Assembly (NCBI GenBank): GCA_903643055.1
Contig: CAHJWV010000079.1
Location: 1 to 9,897, forward strand
From: Burkholderiales bacterium
Lineage (GTDB): Bacteria > Pseudomonadota > Gammaproteobacteria > Burkholderiales > Burkholderiaceae
Direction of reading: 5' to 3'
DNA length: 9,897 nt
The translations under genes were made by a program, and so were the position numbers. Under the pieces are notes generated by a model, which made no database searches, was not told the origin of the DNA, and was given only the letters and a program-made list of their open reading frames with translations. This document shows positions 1 through 9,696 of this stretch, piece by piece (within the stretch, counting starts at the first letter, position 1; each line of letters opens with the position of its first letter).

Positions 1-675
1 CTGTGCCAGCCACGGCTTGCAAGTCGCTGGTTCCCAGCGGATAACGCAGTGCCTGCCCGGACAGTTGTTCATGTGGAAGGATCACAAAGCCGTTCAATCC
101 ACCGGCCGCAACGGCTTGAACCGCTTGTGGGTGAAGCAGGGCCAGGCGGGTCGCAAACATGGCCGAGGCGGAAAAGCCGGTCAACAGCAGCTTGTCTTGT
201 GCAGCGACGCCTTGGCTTCGCAGCCTGCCGATGGCGTTGCGGCTCATCGCCAGCAATTGCAGGTCGAGCCGGCGAAGAAGGGCGTGTTCGGTCAGCAAGG
301 TGGAGCGGCCCAGGCTGTGCGTGTACAGATCGGAATCTCGGGGAAAGATGGGCATCAGCAGCGGTAGCCGAAGCGCCTGCGCGACGCTGCCGCCCAGGCC
401 ATTTCTTGCCAATTCGCTGGCGGGCTGAATGTGCGGCTGCGACTGTGCAGAGATCGGGCCGGAGTTGTTGGTTTCGACGATCAAATAAGGCCGCAAGGTG
501 CCGGACGGGCCCACTGGCATTTGCAGCAGATAAGGAAAGTTGAATCCTTCACTGGGACTCGCAGGAATCAAGCGCTGAGAGAGCTTGCCGTCAGGAACAA
601 CCCCATCGACCGATCCAAGCCCGCACAGCCGGTGGCCATGAAGGACGCGCTGAGGAGAATTTGTCGACGTTGCAT
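1..675 (-). pseudogene. Lipoprotein-type alpha/beta hydrolase, frameshifted, 3' end beyond window
   Basis: On the minus strand an ATG at 675-673 opens MQRRQILLSASFMATGC, a short lipoprotein-like signal peptide (basic start, hydrophobic core, ATG-C lipobox-like end). This frame stops after about 36 codons. A second minus frame is then open from about 601 to position 1 (about 200 codons) and reads like a real protein: NFPYLLQMPVGPSG, LRPYLIVETNNSG, then GFSASAMFATRLALLHP, which fits the nucleophile elbow of an alpha/beta hydrolase (G-x-S-x-S instead of G-x-S-x-G). One extra G in the GGGG run at 604-601 would join the frames as ...LDRSMGVVPDGKLSQ... The fold assignment is by pattern only; substrate is unknown. 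The C-terminal Asp/His of the triad would lie outside the window. The frame break may be a true lesion, a slippage-switchable tract or a sequencing error. No convincing Shine-Dalgarno precedes the ATG. Confidence 0.6.
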
Positions 676-920
676 GGCAAGGCGGTGAAAAGAGGCGGCT
701 TTAGAGAAAGCGACTTTAAGAAGCTAATGTGATGAATGTGCGGTATATGAAAAATATCTGAACAGGTCTCGCCTCCAGTCATTGATCGGCATGACAGATC
801 AGTTTGGTTCCTGTTGCGTCAGTCATGTCGGGAGGCAAGGCCCGCCTCGTTCAAGTCATGCGGGTGGCTACAGCGTGCTTTTGATTTTCGCCTTCTTCCT
901 CAGGGACTTCAGCGTGCCAC

Positions 921-1628
921 TCAGCGCGGTGGCAGTGTCAAAGGCGCAATGAAGTCATCCAGTGCGACGCCGCGTTGCGCGAGAAAGGCTTCGAGGGCGG
1001 GGGCGAGCCGGCCCAGTGTTTCTTCGACGGTGGCTTTGACGGTATCGACGATGACCTGTGTGCCGCGTTCGATCTCGATGTTCAGCCAATCGCCGGCCTG
1101 CTTTTGGCTGAACACCGTCATGCGCAGCGTTTCCGGGATCAGCCAGACCTCGAACCAGCCGGCCGTGCGGTCGGCTTCGGCGATCGTCAGGCTGGCACCG
1201 TTGATTGCGATGTAGCCCTTCGGAAAGATGTAGCGGCGAAACGCAGGCGGCACCTGAACGCGCAGCATGTGGTTGTGGGTGGAGGTGCGAACGGTATCGA
1301 TCTGCGCGGCGAAGTCGATGTGGCCGGACAGCGGGTGGCCGCCGATCTCGGCGCCGTCTTTCGCGGCGCGTTCGGTGTTGACGCGGCTGCCGATCACATA
1401 GCGGCCCAAGGTCGTGACCGAGAGGCTTTGCAGGATCACATCGAAGCGGGCTTGTGTCGGTGAGACGATCTCGGTGACGGTCAGACACACGCCGTCGACC
1501 GAGACGCTGGCACCGAGGGTCAGGCCTTCGGTGAAGCCGGGCGGAAAGTCGATCGTGAAGCTGCGCAGGCCTTCGTTATCGGTGATCGCGCTGATCGTCG
1601 AGACGCCTTGGACAATGCCGGTGAACAT
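921..1628 (-). CDS. ribE: Riboflavin synthase, alpha chain (second-subfamily type)
   Basis: Catalyses dismutation of two 6,7-dimethyl-8-ribityllumazine to riboflavin plus the pyrimidinedione that is recycled, the last step of vitamin B2 synthesis; cytosolic homotrimer in the family. The 235-aa protein has the two tandem lumazine-binding barrels. Barrel 1 starts MFTGIV and carries SVDGVCLTV (Ser41, Cys48) and EIGGHPLSGHI (His98, His103). Barrel 2 carries INGASLTIAEA and WLIPETLRMT, followed by a longer charged tail than in E. coli RibC. In barrel 1 the usual ETL-x-x-T-N-L-G segment reads QSLSVTTLG, so Glu is Gln67 and Asn is Thr73. I recall this from a second subfamily found in genomes with an additional rib-operon copy, but cannot verify that here. 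The ATG follows AGGAG with a 5-nt spacer. The gene stands alone, away from ribD, ribBA and ribH, and no FMN riboswitch motif is visible upstream. Confidence 0.93.
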   Translation of the reverse strand: MFTGIVQGVSTISAITDNEGLRSFTIDFPPGFTEGLTLGASVSVDGVCLTVTEIVSPTQARFDVILQSLSVTTLGRYVIGSRVNTERAAKDGAEIGGHPLSGHIDFAAQIDTVRTSTHNHMLRVQVPPAFRRYIFPKGYIAINGASLTIAEADRTAGWFEVWLIPETLRMTVFSQKQAGDWLNIEIERGTQVIVDTVKATVEETLGRLAPALEAFLAQRGVALDDFIAPLTLPPR

Positions 1629-2044
1629 GGTGGCTCCTGATGAGACGGTTGATGTGCGAACGGGTGAGCTGGCATCTTATCGATGCTGTTCAGAGGGCGC
1701 GGGAGCTGGCGTCGCTGCAGCGTTTCGATCTGGAAAGAGCGTGACGCTTGGAAAGGATGTGGACGTTTTTCAATCCTTGGCGACCCGGCGGGCGGCGGAA
1801 CTCCAGCGCGCCGAACGGGCTCAGTTGCTTCAACTCGCTCGTCGCGTTCTGCCTGACAGCCCCGCTTTGATGCATTTGCTTTGGCTTGAGGCCCTTCTAC
1901 CGGACCTGCACTGCGACCAAAAGGTGGGGTTCGAACGAAGCGCTATCGATCAGACTCAGGACGCAATGGGTCGGATCCGACTCAGGGGTATTCCCTTGAA
2001 GCGATCGCCTGTTCTCTGCGGTGATGCGGCTGCAAGGCCCGCCG

Positions 2045-2072
2045 TTGCTTGCTCATAGCATTCGGGTATTAA
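2045..2072 (+). promoter_or_regulatory. Candidate sigma70-type promoter for the MFS gene
   Basis: TTGCTT (2045-2050) and TATTAA (2067-2072) are separated by 16 bp. A second -10-like TATATT lies at 2083-2088 without a good -35. The region is locally AT-rich compared with its surroundings. Transcription from here would give a leader of about 280 nt before the MFS start, which is long, so another promoter nearer the gene is possible. Weak matches only. Confidence 0.3.
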
Positions 2073-2098
2073 TCGAGGCTGCTATATTGTATTTCTCG

Positions 2099-2118
2099 AT
2101 ATGAACCCAGGCTCATAT
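2099..2118. promoter_or_regulatory. Inverted repeat ATATGA-N8-TCATAT, candidate operator
   Basis: Perfect 6-bp arms ATATGA (2099-2104) and TCATAT (2113-2118) are separated by 8 bp, which puts the two half-sites roughly a helical turn and a half apart, as for many dimeric repressors. It lies just downstream of the -10-like hexamers at 2067-2088, where a bound repressor would block transcription toward the MFS gene. The regulator is unknown and no regulator gene is adjacent. Chance occurrence cannot be excluded. Confidence 0.3.
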
Positions 2119-2205
2119 TCTCGTCCCAATGGCTAACAACAAGAACGAGCCCACACCGGCTTACCGAGACAAACGAGGTACGCGCCTCGCCTCTGATCCG
2201 GAGTT

Positions 2206-2223
2206 CTTCGCAGGCCTGCGAAG
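2206..2223. repeat. 18-bp perfect palindrome upstream of the MFS gene
   Basis: CTTCGCAGG (2206-2214) is followed directly by its exact complement CCTGCGAAG (2215-2223), with no spacer. It lies 135 bp ahead of the MFS start codon. It may be a binding site for a dimeric regulator; with no loop it is less likely to act as an RNA hairpin. Function is unknown. Confidence 0.45.
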
Positions 2224-2358
2224 CGAGCTGTGCTTGAGGTGGGTGTTGCCACGGGGCCCATGCCGGCTTTGAAGGCCCGGTGGCTTGCACCGGCGCTGAG
2301 GGCGGTTGCCCCACCGCATCTGTCAGAACAACAGGAAGACCCACAGGAGATATCGACC

Positions 2359-3615
2359 ATGAGTGAAGCCCTGACGACGGCCGGCGTGCCGGGCAGTCTG
2401 TCCCCACCGCTGCGCAACCGCGTGGTGCCCATTGTTTGTTTTCTGATTGCGATGCTCGATGGCTACGACACGCTGATGCTGTCGTTCATTGCGCCACTGA
2501 TCTCGGCCGAATGGCATCTTGAGCGCGGCGCGTTCGGCCCGATTTTCGCGGCCGGTTATGCCGGTGCGATGGTCGGCACGGTGTTGATCGGCATGGCTGC
2601 CGATCGCTTTGGCCGCAAGAACCTGCTGTTGCTGTCGATCCTGATCGGCGGCGTGTTCACGATCCTGTGCGCCTTCGCCAACGATCCGCAGCAACTGATG
2701 CTGTGGCGCTTTCTGGCCGGCATTGGCCTGGGCGGCGCGATCCCGGCGATCTCGGCGCTGACGGCAGAGCATTCATCGCCCGAGCGGCGCAGCGCAACGG
2801 TCACGCGCATGTTTCTTGGCTTTCCAGTGGGCGCGGTGGCGGGCGGGGCATTGACGGCGGCGGTGATGTCACACACCGGCTGGCGCGGCGTGTTCATCGG
2901 CGGCGGGGTGTTCTCGCTGCTGCTGCTGCCGATCGCCTTTACGCAGGTCAATGAATTGAAGGATGCCCATGGCGCGCGGGTGCGCCATCTGGCGAAGAAG
3001 CCGTTGACCGAGCTGGTGGCCGATGGCCGCGGCCTGGGCACCGCGTTGATCTGCCTGGCGGCGTTTTTGATCCTGCTGATGAGCTACTTCCTGATCAGCT
3101 GGACGCCGACGGTGCTGACGATGCATGGCATGTCGCCTGAGCGCGCGGCGGTGGCCGGTGTTGCGTTGAACCTCGGCGGCATTTTGGGCGCGCTGGCCCT
3201 GTCGAGCCTGCTGAGCGGGCGTAGCCCGTTCGTGCCGGTCGCGTTGTGCTTTGCGATCGGTGGCGTGCTGACGGCGTTCCTTGGCCAGAACGTATTGGGT
3301 GAAGCGATGCTGGCGCTGGCGGCGGTGTTCGTGGTGGGCGCCTTTGTGATCGGCGGACAGATGAATTTCCCGGCGCTCGGTGTTTATTTTTATCCCGAAG
3401 CGGTACGGGCCACCGGCGTCGGCCTGGCGATGGGCTTCGGCCGGCTGGGCTCGATCATCGGCCCGTTGATCGGCGGCTACCTGGTCTCGGCCCACTATGG
3501 CTGGAACCTGTTGTTCCTGCTCGCGGCGGTGCCGGCGCTGCTGGCTTCGATCGCGATGGCGGCGATGGTGATGCGCCGCATCAAGCCCTCCTCCGGGACG
3601 GGCGGCATGCACTGA
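2359..3615 (+). CDS. MFS transporter, aromatic acid:H+ symporter (AAHS) type
   Basis: A 418-aa inner-membrane carrier with about 12 hydrophobic segments in two halves split by a charged loop at residues 198-224. Family signatures are LDGYDTLMLSFIAPLI (33-48) with Asp34 and Asp37 in helix 1, GMAADRFGRK (78-87) in loop 2-3, WRFLAGIGLGGAIP (116-129) in helix 4 and YPEAVRATGVGLAMGFGR (345-362) in the second half. The DGYD motif and the helix-4 pattern resemble PcaK/BenK-type carriers of 4-hydroxybenzoate, benzoate or related acids, so proton-coupled uptake of an aromatic or similar organic acid is likely; the exact substrate cannot be read. The start is set by AGGAG at 2345-2349, 9 nt ahead of ATG 2359; an in-frame upstream extension lacks family resemblance. 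No ring-cleavage or regulator gene is adjacent, so the gene is an orphan here. It converges on the NadR-type gene. Confidence 0.88.
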   Translation: MSEALTTAGVPGSLSPPLRNRVVPIVCFLIAMLDGYDTLMLSFIAPLISAEWHLERGAFGPIFAAGYAGAMVGTVLIGMAADRFGRKNLLLLSILIGGVFTILCAFANDPQQLMLWRFLAGIGLGGAIPAISALTAEHSSPERRSATVTRMFLGFPVGAVAGGALTAAVMSHTGWRGVFIGGGVFSLLLLPIAFTQVNELKDAHGARVRHLAKKPLTELVADGRGLGTALICLAAFLILLMSYFLISWTPTVLTMHGMSPERAAVAGVALNLGGILGALALSSLLSGRSPFVPVALCFAIGGVLTAFLGQNVLGEAMLALAAVFVVGAFVIGGQMNFPALGVYFYPEAVRATGVGLAMGFGRLGSIIGPLIGGYLVSAHYGWNLLFLLAAVPALLASIAMAAMVMRRIKPSSGTGGMH

Positions 3616-3647
3616 GCGGCCTGTTGCTGCGTCAGTGACGCGGCGAA

Positions 3648-3666
3648 CCGATTGCGAAGCAATCGG
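3648..3666 (+). terminator. Perfect 8-bp hairpin with GAA loop, possible terminator
   Basis: CCGATTGC (3648-3655), GAA loop, GCAATCGG (3659-3666), beginning 32 bp after the MFS stop codon. The core is GCGAAGC, a mini-hairpin known to be exceptionally stable in DNA. There is no U-run directly after the stem (only a pyrimidine-rich CTCTTTCTCTT about 25 nt on), so it is not a canonical Rho-independent terminator. It may act as a 3' end stabiliser or a weak terminator. Confidence 0.35.
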
Positions 3667-3828
3667 GCGGGCCGGTGTCGACTGGCGCGCTCTTTCTCTT
3701 GAATCGCGCCTTGGGTTGCTCACGGGTTTGCTTATTTGGCCGCTTCCCCGATGGTGGAATTTCGGCTTGTGATGGGCTGACCTCCATGGGTCGACGAGCA
3801 ACAACGCGCAGGGCTCGGTCCGCTCAGC

Positions 3829-3856
3829 TGACTGTGTCACACCGACTGTGTCATGC
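3829..3856. repeat. Two tandem 14-bp repeats sharing GACTGTGTCA
   Basis: The 10-mer GACTGTGTCA occurs at 3830-3839 and again at 3844-3853, with a 14-bp period. Flanking bases differ slightly. The repeat lies in the convergent intergenic region and has no evident function. Confidence 0.5.
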
Positions 3857-3859
3857 CCA

Positions 3860-3892
3860 CAGATCACGCCGCGATCAGGCCGCGATCAAGCC
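3860..3892. repeat. Three tandem 11-bp repeats, consensus GCGATCANGCC
   Basis: Units are CAGATCACGCC (3860-3870), GCGATCAGGCC (3871-3881) and GCGATCAAGCC (3882-3892). The 11-bp period is close to one helical turn, so all copies face the same side of the DNA. The array begins 4 bp after the GACTGTGTCA pair and ends 26 bp short of the NadR-type gene's stop codon. It may be a small iteron-like protein site or simple slippage; not recognised. Confidence 0.5.
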
Positions 3893-3918
3893 GGTCGGGC
3901 CGATGGCGCGGCGTCAGC

Positions 3919-4551
3919 TCAACCTCGCGGCAGCAGATGGCGCTCGCAGGCACCATCGTCGCAACGTTCGCAAACCCATTGCCAGCGCGGGTTGGCGGCG
4001 GCCTCGTGGGCCGCGGCCGGCGCCTTCAGCGTGTGTCGTACCGCTTGCAGCGCGGCATCGAGGCGCGCCGGGCCAGTGCCAGAGACCACGCAGTAGCCGA
4101 CGCCCGAGCGCCGCAACGAGGCCCGCACCAGCGCCTGCACCGGCTCGCGCACCTGCGGGCCATCGCGCTGCAGGCCATCGGCCTGCCAGGGCAGGTCGAG
4201 CGCAGTCAGCAGGCTCAGACCGATGCGTTGTTGTGCGCGCTCGGCTTCGGCGTAGAGGCTCGCATCGCCGAACACGAAGTCACTGTAGACCGCGATCATC
4301 ATCGCGCTGGTGTCGGCGATCACGAATTCATGCGCTTGCGCGGCCACTTCGATGCGCCGCGTCTGCTCGGCGGCAATCGCCACTTGTTCGTGTTGATGCG
4401 GTGTACGGCCATGCTGATCGCAAAACGCCCGCAGGTATTCGCTGACATGGCCCACCGAGCGGCCTTCGCCGCGCAGCGCTTCGGTCAGCTGGACCGCGAG
4501 CGTGGTCTTGCCGGTGCTCTCGGCGCCGAGCAGCGCGACGATCAGGCTCAT
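3919..4551 (-). CDS. NadR-type ribosylnicotinamide kinase, single-domain (P-loop ATPase)
   Basis: Likely phosphorylates nicotinamide riboside to NMN in the cytosol, trapping substrate imported by the adjacent PnuC. The 210-aa protein has a Walker A motif GAESTGKT (9-16), EYLRAF (38-43), a FVIADTS strand ending in Asp80 (Walker B-like) and DLPWQADGLQRDG (119-131), which matches the NTPWVADGLRSLG region of E. coli NadR. It corresponds only to the C-terminal kinase part of NadR; the helix-turn-helix and NMN adenylyltransferase domains are absent, so it should not repress NAD genes. The C-terminus carries CERC and a third Cys (194, 197, 202) followed by Glu-Arg-His, which might bind a metal. The start codon overlaps the pnuC stop as ATGA (4551-4548), implying translational coupling. 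Genomes often label such genes simply AAA family ATPase. Family assignment is firm; substrate follows from homology and context. Confidence 0.85.
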   Translation of the reverse strand: MSLIVALLGAESTGKTTLAVQLTEALRGEGRSVGHVSEYLRAFCDQHGRTPHQHEQVAIAAEQTRRIEVAAQAHEFVIADTSAMMIAVYSDFVFGDASLYAEAERAQQRIGLSLLTALDLPWQADGLQRDGPQVREPVQALVRASLRRSGVGYCVVSGTGPARLDAALQAVRHTLKAPAAAHEAAANPRWQWVCERCDDGACERHLLPRG

Positions 4552-5207
4552 GGCGCGTCAGTGGCGGGCGTCGCGACGGATGAAGCCAGTGTCAGCCGAT
4601 GCCAGGCGCGCCAGCCGGCAGCCGCCATCGCGATGAAGATCAGGTACAGCAGCGCCGTCAGCCACAAGCCCTTGTAGACGAACAGCGCAACGCTGACGAT
4701 GTTGACCACCACCCACACCGGCCAGTTCTCGACGTACTTGCGGCCCAGCAGCCATTGGCCGATCAGGCTGGCCGCGGTCGGGAAGGCGTCCCACCATGGC
4801 ACGTTGGTGTCGGTATAGGTTTTCAGGAACAGGCCGGTCAGCGGCCAGCCGATCAGCAGCAATCCGAGTGCCACCCACCGGCCACGCCAGCCCAGCACGC
4901 GCACCTGCAGCGCCGAGCCGTCTGTAGTGTGGCCGCGCAGCCATTGCCACCAGCCCCAGGCGGCCAGCAGCGCGAAGACGATCTGCAGGCTGGCATCGCC
5001 ATAGAGCTTGAAGTTCCAGAACAGCAGGAAATACAGCAGCGAACTGATGATTGCCAGCGGCCAGGCGGCGGCGTTGACACGGATGTTGAACACCACCATT
5101 GCAATCGCCAGCACGAAGGCGACGATCTCCAGCCAGGTGAAGGGCGACGCCCACAGCGTGAAGGCGGGGGCAAAGATCGGCTGCAAGGCCTGCAGCAGCG
5201 TGTCCAT
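4548..5207 (-). CDS. pnuC: Nicotinamide riboside transporter PnuC
   Basis: Inner-membrane facilitator for nicotinamide riboside, a precursor salvaged into NAD. The 219-aa protein has about seven hydrophobic segments (roughly 25-41, 48-64, 73-90, 111-129, 140-156, 163-178, 182-198), matching the seven-helix PnuC topology. Recognisable blocks are WPLAIISSLLYFLLFW (49-64), AAWGWWQWLRG (82-92) and, near the C-terminus, ASLIGQWLLGRKYVENWPVW (146-165) followed by a V-N-I-V-S segment, typical of the family. I use ATG at 5207-5205; a TTG one codon upstream is also possible. Neither has a clear Shine-Dalgarno. It begins 63 bp after the ftsB stop in the same reading frame and ends in an ATGA overlap with the kinase gene. 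The pairing of permease and kinase supports uptake coupled to phosphorylation. No NAD-responsive operator is recognised. Confidence 0.92.
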   Translation of the reverse strand: MDTLLQALQPIFAPAFTLWASPFTWLEIVAFVLAIAMVVFNIRVNAAAWPLAIISSLLYFLLFWNFKLYGDASLQIVFALLAAWGWWQWLRGHTTDGSALQVRVLGWRGRWVALGLLLIGWPLTGLFLKTYTDTNVPWWDAFPTAASLIGQWLLGRKYVENWPVWVVVNIVSVALFVYKGLWLTALLYLIFIAMAAAGWRAWHRLTLASSVATPATDAP

Positions 5208-5270
5208 CAAACGCGGTCTGGAAGGTGGGGGTGAGCCGAAAGCATGAAGGCTGAAGTGGCCGTGGCCATT

Positions 5271-5549
5271 TCAGCGCTTGGGCGTCGACACCTGAACGTA
5301 GATCTCGTCGGGCTTGATCATGCCCAGCTCGTAGCGCGCCTTTTCTTCGACCATCTCCTGGCCTTCCTTCAGGTCGCTGACTTCGGCATCGAGCTGATCG
5401 TTGCGGGCGCGCGCCACCGCGTTGTCGTGCTTTTGCGCCCGCACCTTGGCTCGCAGATCCATCTCGCGCGGCACACCTCCGCGGCCGAACCAAAGTTCGA
5501 CATGCACGAGGCCGATCAGGGCCAGCAGGGCGAGGGTGACGAGGCGCAT
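5271..5549 (-). CDS. ftsB: Cell division protein FtsB
   Basis: A 92-aa bitopic divisome protein. In the family it binds FtsL and FtsQ and helps activate septal peptidoglycan synthesis by FtsWI. Residues 3-20 (LVTLALLALIGLVHVELW) form one membrane segment after a short cytoplasmic Met-Arg start. Residues about 28-68 are charged and heptad-like (AKVRAQKHDNAVARARNDQL), as expected for the periplasmic coiled coil. The C-terminal GMIKPDEIYVQV (76-87) matches the conserved GM-[IV]-KPGE-type box. Its position directly downstream of eno is the classical arrangement in beta- and gammaproteobacteria. The ATG lacks a strong Shine-Dalgarno. The stop is followed by a 63-bp gap to pnuC, so co-transcription with the NR salvage pair is plausible. 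Confidence 0.93.
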   Translation of the reverse strand: MRLVTLALLALIGLVHVELWFGRGGVPREMDLRAKVRAQKHDNAVARARNDQLDAEVSDLKEGQEMVEEKARYELGMIKPDEIYVQVSTPKR

Positions 5550-5650
5550 GAAAGGTTCAGAAGACGGGTTTCATGATCAAGCGGACGCCGCAGAACCGGC
5601 CTGGCCGGGCCGCTGGCGCCGCCCCTGAACGGGAGAAGGCGCGCAGCGTC

Positions 5651-5676
5651 TCGGGGTAGACCTTATCGGGGTGGTC

Positions 5677-5679
<3 letters not shown>
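5651..5679. repeat. Imperfect 15/14-bp tandem repeat at the eno stop codon
   Basis: TCGGGGTAGACCTTA (5651-5665) is followed directly by TCGGGGTGGTCTTA (5666-5679). The second unit ends on the eno stop codon, and the first unit also ends in TTA, so the minus strand reads TAA at both. It may reflect a small duplication of the 3' end of eno. No function is evident. Confidence 0.4.
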
Positions 5680-6960
<1,281 letters not shown>

Positions 6961-7009
6961 TCAATGTCCTCTTGGCTTGTTCTAGAAAAGAGCTAACGCG
7001 ACTGCGTGA

Positions 7010-7088
7010 TCAAGCAACGCCCGATGCTCGGGTTTCCCGAGCAAAAGGGCGGCGCCCCTTGGGGGCAGGAGCGTTAGCGACTGGGGGG
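7010..7088 (-). repeat. Structured dispersed repeat, copy A (79 nt)
   Basis: Read on the minus strand from 7088 it has three parts. The first is a 38-nt block starting CCCCCCAGTCGCTAACGC and ending CCCCAAGGGGCGCC (7088-7051). The second is a hairpin GCTCGGG-AAA-CCCGAGC (7042-7026), flanked by a possible outer GCCC/GGGC pairing. The third is GCGTTGCTTGA (7020-7010). Copy B at 9697-9776 has the opposite orientation, matches 37 of 38 bases in the first block and all 11 in the last, but differs in the hairpin stem. The copy starts 4 bp after the kdsA stop and lies between kdsA and eno. There is no T-tract after the stem in the direction of transcription, so it is not an obvious terminator. Confidence 0.8.
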
Positions 7089-7092
7089 CTCA

Positions 7093-9659
<2,567 letters not shown>

Positions 9660-9686
9660 TTACAAGTGCTGTGGTGGTAAAGCATG

Positions 9687-9692
9687 ATTATA
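9687..9692 (-). promoter_or_regulatory. Perfect TATAAT -10 element for pyrG
   Basis: The minus strand reads TATAAT at 9692-9687, in a short AT-rich pocket 46 bp before the pyrG ATG, which would give a leader of about 40 nt. No TTGACA-like -35 is present; the -35 position (about 9709-9716) falls inside repeat copy B and reads roughly GCGATA/GAGCGA. The promoter is therefore inferred from the -10 box and its position only. Confidence 0.5.
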
Positions 9693-9696
9693 GATG

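Larger units (their letters stand above)
1629..2358. other. Long intergenic region between riboflavin synthase and MFS genes
   Basis: About 730 bp with no convincing gene, longer than the other gaps here. Open frames across 1640-2058 give low-complexity or arginine/alanine-rich translations without recognisable motifs. The first 15 bases hold the ribE ribosome-binding site. The right part contains a candidate promoter (2045-2072), an inverted repeat (2099-2118), a weak 47-codon frame (2129-2272), an 18-bp palindrome (2206-2223) and a small hairpin CCGGTG/CACCGG at 2277-2293. Divergent transcription of the two flanking genes starts from this region. Confidence 0.6.
3616..3918. other. Convergent intergenic region with hairpin and short tandem repeats
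   Basis: About 300 bp between the 3' ends of the plus-strand MFS gene and the minus-strand NadR-type kinase gene. I find no convincing coding frame. It holds a perfect hairpin at 3648-3666 and two tandem-repeat clusters at 3829-3856 and 3860-3892. No T-tract terminator of standard form is evident for either gene. Confidence 0.55.

Noticed and set aside
1924..1945. T-loop-like GGGGTTCGAACG suggesting a tRNA fragment
   Set aside because: The flanks do not pair into a T-stem or acceptor stem on either strand; GTTCGAAC is merely a palindrome.
1414..2058. A 214-codon plus-strand frame running from inside ribE into the intergenic region
   Set aside because: It starts antisense to ribE and its intergenic part has no recognisable domain or ribosome-binding site.
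2869..3867. A 332-codon minus-strand frame antisense to the MFS gene
   Set aside because: Translation is dominated by Arg, Gln and His in low-complexity runs, and the MFS protein on the plus strand is clear.
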